Assembly (NCBI GenBank): GCA_023055355.1
Contig: JALJCS010000055.1
Span: forward strand, 930,001-994,000
From: Agelaius tricolor
Taxonomy: Eukaryota; Chordata; Aves; Passeriformes; Icteridae
Length of the DNA stretch: 64,000 nt
Direction: 5' to 3'
In this document: in pieces, positions 33,568-48,724 of the stretch
Position numbering within the stretch: the stretch's first letter is position 1
How the letters are laid out: every line of letters starts with the position of its first letter
The notes under the pieces: generated by a model
The model's database searches: none
What the model was told of the DNA's origin: nothing
The model's input: the letters and a program-made list of their open reading frames with translations, nothing else
Made by a program: the position numbers and the translations under genes

Positions 33568-33702
33568 GAGGAGGAGGAGGATGAGAAGGATGAGGATGAG
33601 GATGAGGAGGACGAGGAGGAGAAGGATGAGGAGGATGAGGAGAATGAGGAGGAGGAGAATGAGGAGAATGAGGAGGATGAGGAGGATGAGGAGGATGAAG
33701 GA
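33568..33702. repeat. GAGGAT/GAGGAG microsatellite-like tract
   Basis: Trinucleotide-phase purine repeat encoding Glu/Asp on plus and Ser or Leu/Ile runs on minus. Frames through it (for example 33541-33777) lack other support. Confidence 0.9.
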
Positions 33703-33980
33703 GGCAGCCAAACCTGCCCCTGTTGCCCAAAGCCTCCCGTGCTGTCCCTGCAGGGCGGGCGGGCAAGGCGTGTGTGACCCCTGCACGTGGGTGTCCGTCT
33801 GTCAGCACCGCCTGCCCCAGGCCTGCACACCTTGCCCAATCCCATTAAACCTGACACATCAAAGCACTTCCAGCTCAGCCAAGCTCCTCGGGTGGCACGG
33901 AGCCACGGAGAGGACGGGGAGCCTTCCAAATGCCAGGGCTGGCATCGGGGGAGCCAAGCAGGAATGCCCTCGCTAACTCC

Positions 33981-34481
33981 GAAAGCTGATCCTCTCTAAT
34001 ATCATCCTAATCATTAAGAAGCTGTGAACCAGCATTGGCCTTTTAAACTAAAGAAAGAGGGCTTCCCCCCCCTCCTTAATGGTATGCCTCAACTAAACCC
34101 CAGCCCCTGATTTTTTATCATGCTCCCTTCATGACTCACTTTCTCTTTAGTTACCCAAACTTCTGTCATTCATATCAATAAATCCCCCCTCTAGCAAGCC
34201 ACCCATGGCTCCAAGCACTACCCCCTGAACCTGACCATGAACTTAACCTTCTTTGACCAGTTCTCAAGCCCATCCTTCCTAGGAATCCCACTAATCCTCA
34301 TCTCAATGACATTCTCAGCTCTCCTACCACCGTTCCTAGATAATCGATGAATCACTAACCAGCTCTCAACCCTCCAACTATGGTTTATCAACCTAGTTAC
34401 AAAACAACTAATAATGCCTCTAGACAAAAAAGGACACAAACGAGCCCTAATTTTAACATCCCTCATAATCTTCCTCCTGGT
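33981..34481 (+). pseudogene. NUMT: nuclear copy of mtDNA (COX2 end, tRNA-Lys, ATP8, ATP6 start)
   Basis: The order and spacing are those of bird mtDNA. 33983-34011 is the COX2 3' end, 34012-34081 tRNA-Lys, ATP8 starts at 34084, and ATP6 starts at 34237, overlapping the ATP8 end. Under the vertebrate mitochondrial code (TGA = Trp), ATP8 reads MPQLNPSPWFF and onward but meets TAG at codon 37 (34192-34194), so it is dead. ATP6 reads MNLTFFDQFSSP and continues to about 34481, where the match stops in 'cttcctcctg'. The low-G plus strand is the mitochondrial signature. It is one contiguous insertion, about 500 bp, in the 27-36 kb intergenic interval. Confidence 0.93.
34012..34081 (+). pseudogene. 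Mitochondrial tRNA-Lys copy within the NUMT
   Basis: Acceptor strands CATTAAG and CTTAATG still pair. The anticodon loop 'CTTTTAA' gives TTT (Lys). As part of the nuclear insertion it is not expected to function. Confidence 0.85.
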
Positions 34482-36440
34482 GAGAAAAGGTTCCCCAAGA
34501 GCCTCGGGAGCAGAGGCTTTGCGTGGTGCTTTCTGGAAGTTTTCCCTGTCATTCCCAACCCTATTTGATTAGATCTCCTAGTCAGCTGCAGGATTTTGCT
34601 TGTTGTTATCCACGCTTGGGAGGCTGGAAGAGCATTTTTGGCTTTTCAGCCAAAGTGAGGAGCGTGCTGGAGGAGCCGACAGCAAAATGCAGCTGCCCCC
34701 AAGGGATGGGGACATCGAGGAAGGGTTTGAAGGATGGGAACAGGGAGCATTTTATCCTGCTGAAGCCACAGACAGGGCTGAAGGGAAGTGGCAAGTAATT
34801 ACCACCCTGGAATCCAGCCAGGGTGTCTTGAAATACCAGCTTGCAAAACTTTCACCAAAACACGCCAACGGACCAGGTGTTTCGAGGATAACAGATCTGG
34901 GCTTTGACTCTGCAATCAGCCCCGGGATCAGCAGATCCAGGAGAAAACCATTATCAGGAATTAAGGCTGTAACAGATCCTCAGTCCCTTGAGGCCCACCA
35001 GGTCTGTTTTGCTCAGGATTTTGGGTACAAAGAAAGAGAAAAGCTCATTTATTTCCAGTCCTGGACAAGAATTTCCCTCTCCTTGCTCTGGACAGGAATC
35101 CTCCAGGTGTTTGACCCCCCCCCCCCCCCCCCCCAGGCCTGACAGCCTCCTCAGAAGGCAGCAGTGTTAAACTATTTGGATTTAGGGAGGATTTTACCAA
35201 TATCCAATTGGTTTACAATTTTTACCAATGCAGAGCTTTGCTCCCTGAGTGTTGCAGCGTGGCTGCCCCTGCAGAGGGACCTGGCAGCCAGGGATAAAAC
35301 CAGCCTGGGCATCATTTGGGAGAGGAAAAGCGAATCAACCAAGAAAGGACAGCAGATCTGGCACCCAAACCCAGCTAAAAAAAATATCCTGGCACAAGGC
35401 TGCGAGGGCTACGAGAGAACCAAGAATTCTTTGTTAAGTGTCACCCAAGACCTTTTCCGCCCCAAAACCTCTGTCCCCACCAGCTCCATGGGCACAGCCC
35501 CGAGAGCCTCCCCTGCCCCTACCTGCCAGCCAAGCATCTGCCAAAGGATGGGTTTGGGATGGAGGGCAGCGCCCCAGGAACATGAAAGGAGATGTGTAAA
35601 CACAGCCTGTGTCCATGCAGAGCCTGTGGCTTGGTGCTGGCATTCCCAGGAGCAAAATCATTGCTCGTTGAGCAAGAGCTGGAAAGGCAGAAAGAAAAGG
35701 AAAGGGCGCAGGGAGACAGGGGAGGAGACACCGTTCCCAGCTGCACGTCCCAGTTCCAGCACTTGTTCCAGTGCTCTGGAAGGAGCAGCAGAAAGGGCAG
35801 GGAGCAGAGGTTCCCAGCCAGGCTCTGCACCAGGAGCCCTCTCCATGCCATTTCTCCATCCACGCACCTCAAGGAAGCTCCGGCTCATCTACAGCTCCCC
35901 AGACGGACAAAGCTTCCCTCAAACCCTCCCCTGCACCCTGGACAACCGCAAACCACTTGTTTGCTTGAGCTGAGCTCTCTTCACAGCCTGGGAGAAGTTC
36001 CAGGTGTTTGATTTTCCATTTCAAGGTTCCATGGAAATCGAACGCACTGGAGCCCAGCCCCAGCAGAGCTCCTCCAGCCCAACAAGGGTTTTCCAACAGG
36101 AGGAGTGTGCAAGCACAGGGAAGGGAGGGAGGGAGGGAGCAAATATTAACTACACCTGTGCTAGTGAAACACCCAGGGCCTGGCAAGAGGCAGTAAAAGC
36201 CAAAAGCAGAGGAGGGAGCTCAGCCTTGTTATGCAACCTCGTTATTCAACGACCACAGAGACACCCTATAGGGGCTCTTTGTTTGCAGAGGGAAAGGAGA
36301 GAAATACCACCAATATCTGAGTCACAGGTTCACCAAGAGGCTCCAAAGACGTTTTCAGGTGGAAACTTTTGCAGGTTCACATGGTAATTTGGGAGGACTG
36401 GCTAATCCCCTGGCTCCACCCACCACCCTGTAACACAGCT
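34482..36440. other. Intergenic upstream of AQP5; poly-C run at 35115-35134
   Basis: A 20-base C homopolymer sits at 35115-35134, a likely slippage or assembly weak point. Open frames of up to 269 codons (35164-35973) have no recognisable domain. 36121-36140 is a short GGGA repeat. 36170-36450 is non-repetitive and is the likely AQP5 proximal promoter. Confidence 0.5.
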
Positions 36441-36453
36441 CCTGCTGCTCTTG

Positions 36454-36462
36454 CATATATAG
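36454..36462 (+). promoter_or_regulatory. AQP5: TATA box of AQP5
   Basis: 'CATATATAG' lies about 100 bp before the ATG, placing the start of transcription near 36485. The sequence from there to the ATG has no upstream ATG. Confidence 0.7.
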
Positions 36463-36560
36463 ATAGGTATGGCCCTACACCCGGCTGCACACACCAGAGC
36501 CCGGACACAGAGCAATCCTAAACTTTCTTCCTCCCTGGCTGCCCTCCACCTGCTCCCACC

Positions 36561-39535
<2,975 letters not shown>

Positions 39536-40046
39536 GAGCAGCTGGCAAAGCAAGGCTGAGGGAGGGGAGGAAGGCCCACCCATGGGCTCGTGTGTGCCCC
39601 ACGCCAGGCCACCACCACACCCAGCTGCAGCTGCTGACTCTTCATCCAAACCTTCCCATCCCGGCCCCCGGGGGTGCCGGAAGGCCGGGGGCTCTCTGTG
39701 TGTGTAAAGAACCCCTGCATCAGCTCTAGAACTTCTCCAGCTTCCCCACAGCCACAAAGCCCCTCAGCCAGGCCCTGGCACCCTCGGCTCCAGCTCTGCT
39801 CCCTGGCAGGGCCCCACGCCCCACACCGGGGCACCTGCAGGACCTCACCTGGCCCAGGGATGGGAACACCTGGGGGAAGGGGAACAACTGCTTAGGGCAG
39901 GGGGGTGCAGATACCCCCAGCCCAGGGGCTGCTCGTAGATGCTCTTTCACCTTTCCTGGTGCTGGGAGTCCTTTTTATTCCCAAAAGAACAAGACATTTT
40001 GGATTCTGTGTTGAGACCTTTGTATTATAGTTTATTATTTATTGCA

Positions 40047-40052
40047 AATAAA
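40047..40052 (+). terminator. AQP5: AQP5 polyadenylation signal
   Basis: AATAAA in 'attgcaaataaaggaaag', 512 bp after the stop codon in an AT-rich terminal stretch that follows a GC-rich 3' UTR. This is a typical gene end. Confidence 0.75.
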
Positions 40053-40599
40053 GGAAAGTTAAAAAAAAAAAATTCCTGGGTGCAAATCAGCTCAAGTCTC
40101 AAAGTTTAGAGGGAAGAATGGATTGAGCTGGACACAAACTCATCCCAAAGGGTCAGAGAAATAGCAAGGCTCAAACCCTGGATCCTGTGGGAGCTGCTGG
40201 GTTGGGAGGGGAAAACCTGAATCCTGGGAAGGATGAGTGGGTGCCTGTGCTGGAGTGGGGAAGGTGCAGGGCAGCTGCGAGTCCATCTGAGGCTGGAAGG
40301 AGCAGGAGCATCCTTGCAGGGCAGGAGCAGGAACAATCCTTGCAGGGCAGGACAGCTGCAGTCCATCCAGGGCTGGAAGGAGCAGAGCATCCTTGCAGTG
40401 CTTCCAACCCTTCCCACACGGCCGGTTTGACTCCAGCTGTACCAGTTCTCCCAGACGGCTCCGTGGGTGCCCTCAAAAAGTGACCCACAACTCCCCAGCC
40501 CCTCAGCTGTGCCAAACCCACACCTTCACCTGACCTTCTGCTCTGGCCCTGCTCTTCCAGTTCTACCACAACCCTCTGCCAGAGCAGCTCCCGGCACAG

Positions 40600-40820
40600 G
40601 GACACCAGGACAGGCACAGGGACACCAGGACAGGGACACTGGCACTGGGACACCAGGACAGGAACAGGGACAGCAGGACAGGGACACTAGGATAGGCACA
40701 GGAGCACCAGCACAGGGGACACTGGGACAGGGACACTACGACTTCTGTGCCTGTCCTAGCATCCCTGTCCCAGCATCCCAGGGACACCTGGACAGTGGCA
40801 CAGGAACACCGGGACAGGGA
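40600..40820. repeat. Minisatellite, 'cagggacaccaggacagg' type
   Basis: Units of about 18-20 bp built on 'gacaccaggacaggcacagg', with 'gacactggcactgg' variants. Confidence 0.88.
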
Positions 40821-40892
40821 CACCCACCCCAGCCCCCTCCCCAGCTCCAGCCCCTCCTCCTGCTGCCCAGGGGAGGTTCCCCCCACGGACCC

Positions 40893-41135
40893 CCCCAAGT
40901 GGGAGGAGGCTCTGCCCTGGGCACTCCCCCATCCCAGGTTCAGCTCCATCCCAGCCGGAGCGGGAGGCTCTGCCCTGGGCTCTCCCCCGTCCCGGGTTCA
41001 GCTCCATCCCACCCGGAGCGGGAGGCTCTGCCCTGGGCACTCCCCCATCCCAGGTTCAGCTCCATCCCAGCCGGAGCGGGAGGCTCTGCCCTGGGCACTC
41101 CCCCATCCCAGGTTCAGCTCCATCCCAGCCGGAGG
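40893..41135. repeat. 58-bp minisatellite, 4 copies
   Basis: The unit begins 'gggaggctctgccctgggc' and continues 'actcccccatcccaggttca' then 'gctccatcccagccggagc'. Copies are highly similar, indicating recent amplification. Confidence 0.93.
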
Positions 41136-44100
41136 CTCCTGCAGCCCTGGCCGGGGAGGATGGGCAGCCCCACCTGGATTTTGGCACTCCTGGACCTGCA
41201 GTCCTGGCTGAGCCTGGGGACAGCACTGTCACTCCCCCAGCTGTCCCAAGAAGGGGTTGGGGACAAGCAGGAGGAGGAAGGGAGGTAGAAGAGCCCTTTG
41301 GGTCAGCAGCAGGGCAGGAAATTAAACCCTGCAACCCCCCAGGTGTCCTCAGGGATGGGCTGAGGATCCCCCACACCTCAGTTTCCCCTTTTGAGGGATA
41401 TTCGGCCACCTTCCCGTGGGGGATGAGAAGAACACTGGCCCTGGGGAGATTAAAGCAGATCCCAGAGATCCCCTCTCAGGGGCTGGGGCAGGGCAGCCCC
41501 CCCAAAACCTGCAGCCCCCCAGTGTGCTTCCCCTGCACCCCAGGACCCGGGGATGCACCCAAAGGGTGCATTCAGCCCCCCCAAACTGGGAATCTTGGCC
41601 ATCCCCCTGGTTCTGGAGCTCTGAACCCCATCCATCCCCACAGCACAGCAGGGATGGGGGAGCCCCAGTGGGAACTGGGGACCACCACAGCTCCCCCCAG
41701 GTGTGCCCAGCCCCCCCAGTCCCTCCAGGTGATCAACAGCAGGGGAAGGAGCTCGGCTTGGGTGTGAGCCCTCCCGGGATGAATCAGAGGCTCCTGCAGC
41801 TCCAGCTCTGTGTCAGCACTAAAAGCACCCAGGGCCCAGCCCTGAGCCCAGCTCGGGCGCTGCCGGGGGGATTTGGGGTCAGTGGCACCCCAGAGCAGGG
41901 CAGGAGCAGCTGAGCCCAGCAGGACCCCTCAGGAGCACAGCCCAGAGCTCCTTCCCCCCCAGCTCCCCTGGGCCCTGAGGATTTGATCCGGGCAGGGAGG
42001 TGAATTCAATCCAGACTCAATTTTGGCATCCAGCAAACCCTGTGACCTCACCTGGCCAGGGCAGGGCCCAGGGCAGGGTTGGGAAAGGACTGAGGGCCTC
42101 CCACCTGTCCTCACCTGTCCAGGAATGGGAACAGCAGCACTTGAAAACCAATGGAGAATTTATTATTACTACTTCTCCAACATTCCAGCTCCTTCAGACT
42201 CATTTTTAATTAGATTGGAAGGCTGGGAGACAGCAGTGCCCCACTCACTCCCTGAGCAGAAATTGGCTTTTCATGGAAAAATTCACCTTTATTTCAGCAG
42301 AAACAGCAAGGCCAGGTACAAACCTGCATGTTCACACTGACCTACCTGCAGCACTGTGCTGGTTTTCCTGCTTCTCCCTAAAACAGGAGTTTCATTTCCA
42401 TTCCGTTCCATTCCATTCCACACCTCTCCACCATCGTTTGGGGTATAAAAAGGTGAGTTACACTTTATTACCAGCTTATCTTACCCTAATTTAAATGTTT
42501 CTCACCAGGTGAAACCACTCCAAAGGCACCTCATTACCATTCCTGGGTGGTTTTGCTCTAATTAAGGGTTATTCCCTGGACGTGCCCACAAGCAGCTGCT
42601 CTGCTCTAAGAAGATTTCACAGGTAATTCCTCACTCCTGAGTACCTTTTCCATCCTCAGGTAATCACTGCTCAACTTTAAAAACTGGATTTTTTTTTTGC
42701 CTGGAGGGAGACAAGCCCAGGATTTTCACAGGTTGCAGCAGTCTGGAAACTTCACATTTTTAATACATCAAAGGGATTTCAGGTCTATTTAAGTCTAATT
42801 AATGAAGATCTCCACCAGATAATTTAAATTCCCTGAACCCCAAGTTTTCTGGACAGGGGAGGAACCAGGGCCATGAGAAGAAGAAAAATTCAGTGGAAAT
42901 GGCTCAGTTAAGGATTTTTCTGTGGGATGCAGGAGCTTCTTTGTTTTTGCTCCTTGCAGAGGGTGAGGCCCAGCTCTGTCCAGGAGGGAGCAGGGACAGA
43001 GCTCCACATCTGGGGCACATCCCTTCCACCCTGCTCCCAGCTCAAATTATTGTGCATCCCTGAACGTTTCCCTTGAATCCTCAGGTCCTGGAGAGCAGAG
43101 CCTGGTTTCACCTGGAAGCTCAGCTCAGCTCAGCTCGCTGGGAAGATGAGGAGAAAACAATGCAGGAAATCCCAGAGAGGGAGAAAAGCATCACAGAGGG
43201 GCTTGAATCCCAGCTGGGAAGTCCCAGGGAGCACCTCCCTGCTGCAGGAGGAATTCCAGGGCTGCTCTGGAGAGCCCTGAGCAAGCAGAGAGCAACTCAG
43301 GAGCACCACGAAGGAGCTGAGCCAGAGGAGAGAACTGAGAACACAGAACAGAACCCAGAATACAGAACAGAACCCAGAATAAAGAACACAGAACAGAACC
43401 CAGAACAGAGATCGAGGCTCCACACCAGGGAACTTTATTCCTGCAAATACTGACATTTCCAGAACATTTCCAGAGCATTTCCAGAGCATTCCCAGGGTTG
43501 AAATGCCACCAGAGAGGAGTGAGCTGTGCCCCAGGAGCAGAGCCCGGCCTGGGTGTTGGCATTAGTCATGGCACAGGCTGTGCCAGCACCCACCTCCTCC
43601 AGAGCCTTCCTCCTCCTACTCAGCCTCTGCCCAGCCTGTTGTGCCATGAGATCCCTCGTTAGGAGCCAGGAAACAGCTCCCAGGCCACCAAGGGACAGCA
43701 GCCACCCTTCCTGTTGTCACCCCGGCCAGGAACGTGGCCTCCGCCTGAGCAGCACCTCCTGCAATTCGTGTTTGGCTCCCTGGCTCAGTTCACAGGGATT
43801 TGGGGGTCAGGCTGGGCACCCTCCAGTGCTGCCAGTGCCACCAGTGCCCTGCCTGGTCCCCACAGTACACTGAGACCCCAGTGGGTTCATAATTCATGGA
43901 AAGGTGAGAGCTGCCCAAAAAATGCCCAGGACATTGAGGAGGCAAAGGGCCAGAGATGTCCAGAGAGCAGGAAGGGCAAGAGGAGCTCCAAAGGTGCTTC
44001 TGTTCCCACTAAACACCTCCCACAGCCCCCCAGTAATAACCTCTTTAATAACTCCCAACTTTAATATGTCCCAACTCCTACAGCCCAAAAAACGCTTCTT

Positions 44101-46030
44101 TAATAAATCCCAACGATTTTTATAAGTCCCAACTCAACTCTAATAAGTTCCAACTCCTTCAGCCCCTTCAGCCTTCAAGCCAGAACAGCTGGGAGTTTTT
44201 AGCAGGTGTCCCAAGGCAGGGACCAGGAGGGGACAGGTGTCCCCCTGCCCTGGGTGCTCTGGAGCAGCGCCCCTGGGAGAGCCAAGGGTGCCGAGGGCAA
44301 CTCCTGCTGCCCTCTGCTGGGATTGCCATGGGGAAAGGAGAGGAGGCCAGGAAAACCCTCCCCAAAACGGCCCAGCTGAGGGAAAACCCCTCTGTTGTTT
44401 CCACCCACCCTTCCCAGAGCTCAGCCTCAGCACCCCATGGACATGGAGGTTCCTCCCTGGGGACTCCATTGGCGCTGCCGGCGGCGCGGCTCTTCCTGCT
44501 GCCAAGTTTCCTCTTGCTCAAGGTTTTGCCTCAGCTTTCCAAGATCTGTTTGTTCTTAATCACCCTCCAAACAAAGTCCAGGCGGCTCCTCTGAGGGCTG
44601 CTGGGGATGGCATCAATAAAAATCAAGGGTAATAAGAAGGGAAGATAAAGGTGCCCTGCAGGCCTCAGCTTGGCCTGACAAAGGGGCTTTGTTGGGAAAG
44701 GTCAGCTCTGGAGCTGAGAGGGTTTCCCAGGCTGGAGAAAGCAAGAACCCAGCAGGCAAGGAGGGGATTAAACTCAGCTTTGTTAAACTGCAGCCCTGGG
44801 CTGAGGTGTTGGAGCTGCCCCAGCTGCTCCAGCCAGGCTTTGGGCTGAGTTCCTCCAGAACAGGAGCTCTCCAAGCTCAGTGCCTCCATCCAGCCCCAGG
44901 ATGGGCAGGAAAAGGAGGACAAGACCCCGAGGGCCCTCTCCCTGCACAGAACCACTCAGGAGAACTGGGACCTGATCCATGGCAGAAAAAACCCTGAAAA
45001 ATCACCATGAACCCGCAAAATAAACCAAATAAATCCCCTGGCACGAGGCCTCCAGGATCCAGGCCCGGCTCTGCCACTTGACATTAATCCTGCTTGGCAA
45101 AGGCCACGGGAGCTCCTGTGCCCAAAGCAAGGTGCAGCTGCAGCTTGGGATAAAGCCCTCTTGTGCAGCCAGGATTACAAATGGGGATGAAAACAAACTT
45201 AAATGTCCAGCACAATGAGCCTTTTCTAAAAAAGACAGAAAGAAAAAAAATAAATCGATTCCTCTTCCCCAGCAAATCTTTCAGCTTTTACCAGTGGGGA
45301 TTTTTCCCTCCTGCCCAGGAGCTGGTTTCTCTGGGGACAGGGCAGTTGGTTCCCTGCCATGCAGCCGAAGAAAATGAGCCCTTTCTCCATTCTTTTTATT
45401 TTAATTCCTTATTTTTTAAGCTACTTATCCCAACAGCCAATTGTTTCCTCACCAGGAGCCCCCCGTTTGGAGATCAGAGTCCACAGGAATTCTGACATTC
45501 TGTTATCACCCCTCACGGGGAAGGGATATAAAACTGAGCTTGTTTTCTTATCTCTTGGAACAGAAACTGCCAGTGTGTTTCGCAAAGGAGCCCTGTAGGA
45601 ACAGTTAATCAGTGGATAAAAGCGTGTTGGGTGTGCAAACACAACCTTATCCCACTGCTGACATCAGGGCTCGCATCTCCACGGCTTTGCCCTGGATTTT
45701 TGCCACATTGTGTTTGGATTTTGAGCTCAGCTGCAGAGCTGGGCTCAGCAGAGCTGGGCTCTCTCTGCAGCAGCAGAGCTGTGCTGGGCTTTGCTCATCC
45801 CTCCTGCACCATCCAGCCCCCAAGCGCTCCTTTCTTTCCATGGAAACAAGAGTGAACCTGAGAAGTGCCCTGTGCAGCAGCCACCCTGAGCCCTGGGTGC
45901 AGCAGAACAAGGTGTGGTTAATGTCAGAACTCAGCACATCCCTCCCGGTGTCCAGAGCTGCCAGGGGGCTCGGAGACCCTGGCACGCAGCCCAGAGCATC
46001 GGCGGGTTTCATTTTGACCCCTGGAGCAAG
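41136..46030. other. Intergenic, about 4.9 kb, no gene supported
   Basis: No AQP6-like or other exon was found. There is a short ATTCC run at 42397-42420, and a 'gaacagaacccagaa' repeat at about 43338-43405. Open frames of 110-165 codons show no domains. Confidence 0.5.
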
Positions 46031-46040
46031 TTGCCACCTT

Positions 46041-46800
46041 TGTATGAGGACCTGAAAGTCACAGAGGTTTGAATGGTGTAATAATAAAATGATCACAGGG
46101 TGAAAATGGAGATTTTAGGATTTTTGGTGTGGGGGTTATGGGGACAAGATGGAGGAACTTGGGCGTGTCCAGCCTTTCTTCTTCTTCTTCTTCTTCTTGG
46201 TCTCCATTTTCTGCTGTGATGCTGGCACTTTGGGATTGGTTTAGAGTAGAAGTGCACTAACATAGGGGATAGGTATTGGGAATGAAGTGTAAATATTGTA
46301 CACACAGCTTTTAGTATAAAAAACTAACACCACCCCAAGGGCTGGAAACAATTCCCAGCTCTGTGTGAGGAGTTACAAGCCACAAGAGTTTGAGTAGAAT
46401 GAGAGTGAATTTGTCACAGGGTGAAAATGTAGAATTTTGGGGTTTTTAGAATGGGGGGTCAGGAGGCAAGATGGAGGAATGTGGGCATGTCCTGTCCTTC
46501 TTCTCCTTCTTCTTCTTGGTCTCCATTTTCTGCTGTGATGCTGGCACTTTGGGATTGGTTTAGAGTAGAAGTGCACTGTCTAACATGGGTGACAGGTATT
46601 GGGAATTAAGTGTCAATATGTTATATGTAGTTTTTGGTATAAAAGGACAACACCACCTCAGGGGCGGTCAGAGTTCCTGTGGCTGCCCTGCTGCGCAGAT
46701 CTCGGCTGGGCAGAAAGAAAATTTTATAGATAAGAATTAATAAACAACCTCAAGACCGAAAAGTGAAGAGTCCAGACTCGTTCTTCAGCCACGTGGGCTG
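46041..46800 (+). mobile_element. LTR-like element with an internal 321-bp tandem duplication
   Basis: 46041-46361 and 46362-46690 are two copies: 'tcacagggtgaaaatg' at 46093 and 46414, 'ggtctccattttctgctgtg' in both, and 'gtagaagtgcact' in both. The single 3' part ends 'agaattaataaacaacctca' and 'agtccagactcgttcttc', which looks like an LTR polyadenylation region. Exact termini are not fixed. Confidence 0.6.
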
Positions 46801-46816
46801 AAGCAGAGACATCCTA

Positions 46817-47199
46817 TGTTGCAGACATATTTTCAGGAAAAATCCTTTTCTAGGATTTTTCCTCCTGAGAAGCTGAGAGGACCCAGGAACAAAATGTAAC
46901 CAATGGTTATCTGCTGCTGTGGAATGCAACAGGTGCATCTGGGATTGGTCTCATGTGGTTGTTTCTAATTAATGGCCAATCACAGCCCAGCTGGCTTGGA
47001 CAGATGGTCCGAGACAGAGCCATTGTTATTCATTCTTTTCTATTCTTAGCCCAGCTTTCTGATGAGAACCTTTTCTTCTATTCTTTTAGTGTAGTTTTAA
47101 TGTAATATATATCATAAAATAATAAATCAAGCTTTCTGAAACATGGAGTCAGATCCTCGTCTCTTCCCAAACCCGAAAACCCCTGTGAGCACGGTCACA
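46817..47199 (+). mobile_element. Solo LTR, family A copy 1 (383 bp)
   Basis: Starts TGTTGCAGACATATTTT and ends GGTCACA. It is flanked by ATCCTA (46811-46816) and ATCCTG (47200-47205), a six-base target duplication with one change. It shares 'ataaaataataaatca'-type polyadenylation and 'acatggagtcaga' with the copies at 60031 and 63235. A six-base duplication suits an ERVK-like family. Confidence 0.8.
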
Positions 47200-47639
47200 A
47201 TCCTGCACATTAACAACCATCAACCTGAGAGTTAACCAGAGCCCCCCCAGGACAGGGAACACCCCCCAGCCCGGGCACGACCCCAGACCATCCCTGCATC
47301 AGCCATCCCGGGATGGGCAGGAGCGAGATCCAGCAGCAAATCCAGCACTGGGCTCCTTCAGCTCAGGCTGGCGCTGTTTAGGACCAGTTCTGGTCTCAAA
47401 CCCAGCCCAAAGGGGCCAAACCAGGCACTGCCAGGGGTGTCTCCGGTGGAGGCTGCTCCTGCCCCAGCTGGGGCTCCCAAATCCTCCTGCCTGACGTCTG
47501 AGGATGGTCAGGATGAATCCTGCACCCTGAGCAAATTCAGCCCAGATCTGAAACCTCTGAACCTCTGGGCTCAGGCTGGGGCCAGAAGAAAGACCCCAAA
47601 GGGATGGAGTGAGTCTAGAGCCAGGAATGGGGCTGGGGA

Positions 47640-47990
47640 AGGGCTGGAGCACCAGGGAAGGGTCTGGGGAGCTCCTGAGGGACCTGAGGGACTCAGCCTG
47701 GAGAAAAGGAGGCTCAGGGGGGACTTTCTGGCTCTGCACAACCCCTGACAGGAGGGGACAGCCAGGACAGGCTCAGGCTCTGCTCCCAGGGAACAGGGAC
47801 AAGAATAAAGTGCCTGGGGAAGTTTAGGTTGGGAAATTTCCTCACTGTAAGGTTGTCCAGCCCTGGCACTGGGGCAGAGCTGGAGTCATCACCCCTGGAA
47901 GTGTCCAAAACCCACAGGAATGTGGCCCTTGGGGGCCTGGTTAATGCTGCTGATGCTCTCGGAGGTTTTCTCCCAGCCTGGATGATTCAC
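47640..47990 (+). mobile_element. CR1 LINE fragment, plus orientation
   Basis: Carries 'ctcagcctggagaaaaggag', 'acaagaataaagtgcctggg', 'aaatttcctcactgtaaggt' and 'ctggagtcatcacccctgga'. It represents a CR1 subfamily different from the other tails in the window. Confidence 0.75.
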
Positions 47991-48189
47991 CTCGGGAACA
48001 GGAGGGCTCAGACAATCCAAGGCAGCCAAAGATCCAAACTTCCCATCTCCAGGCGAAGGAGCTGAGGCTGAAGGGTCCTCGTGGTGCAGCTGCAGCTCCT
48101 GGGGCCCATTCCCATCCCCGGGGAGAGCAGGAGCTGCAGCCAAGCCTCGGCGGCTGAGCAAACACGGGCGGCTGCTGTCCAAGCAGGCA

Positions 48190-48370
48190 AGTGAATCTGG
48201 AGGCACAATTTGTCATCTAATTGCAGCCACACCCCCCCGGGATTAATTGCTGCATTTGAATTCAAAGCAGGGCAGATTTACGGCCCCATCAGGTTTCATC
48301 AGCCGTTACTGGTGATTGATGCCCGGCTAAAAGCACTGCAAACAGCCAAAAAAGGGCTCTAATAGGGGGT
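48190..48370. promoter_or_regulatory. Possible conserved non-coding block
   Basis: Non-repetitive, with homeodomain-type motifs: 'catctaattgcagcc', 'gggattaattgctgc' and 'ctctaatagg'. It also has 'ggtgattgatgccc'. Its quality differs from the repeat-rich surroundings. Conservation cannot be tested here. Confidence 0.3.
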
Positions 48371-48724
48371 TTTTTTTCAGAGTTAGGAGTATTTGGGTTG
48401 TTTGATCATCCCCAAGCCTGCAAGAGAGGGGGATTAAAACCTTGGCCACATTTGCTGCAGACTCCACTGAAGGTTTTTGGCTCGTGCGCGAGGGGAAGTT
48501 GCCTCGGGAGGGTGTCTAAGATTTCCACAGAATTATGGGTAGGAAGAAGAGTCAGGGAAACAAAACCCTGATGTTTTTCCACATTCAAAGCCAGAGGGAC
48601 ATTTAGCAGAAAGAAACCTTTAACCAGGATAAACCAGCAACTACTACAGTGTCAGATAAAGAGGGGAAATTAACCCCACCCTGCCCCAAGATCAGCCGTT
48701 GTGAGGCTGCAGTGTGTAACCACC

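Noticed and set aside
33330..33929. Ser-rich (minus) and Glu/Asp-rich (plus) frames
   Set aside because: Caused by the GAGGAT tract; no flanking conserved sequence.
34012..34081. Functional tRNA-Lys gene
   Set aside because: It is the mitochondrial tRNA within a nuclear mtDNA insertion, so not a nuclear tRNA gene.
35164..35973. 269-codon frame upstream of AQP5
   Set aside because: No recognisable domain, TTG start and no splice or promoter support.
43073..43453. 126-codon charged frame between AQP5 and GCGL
   Set aside because: No homologue recognised; its tail is a short 'gaacagaacccagaa' repeat.
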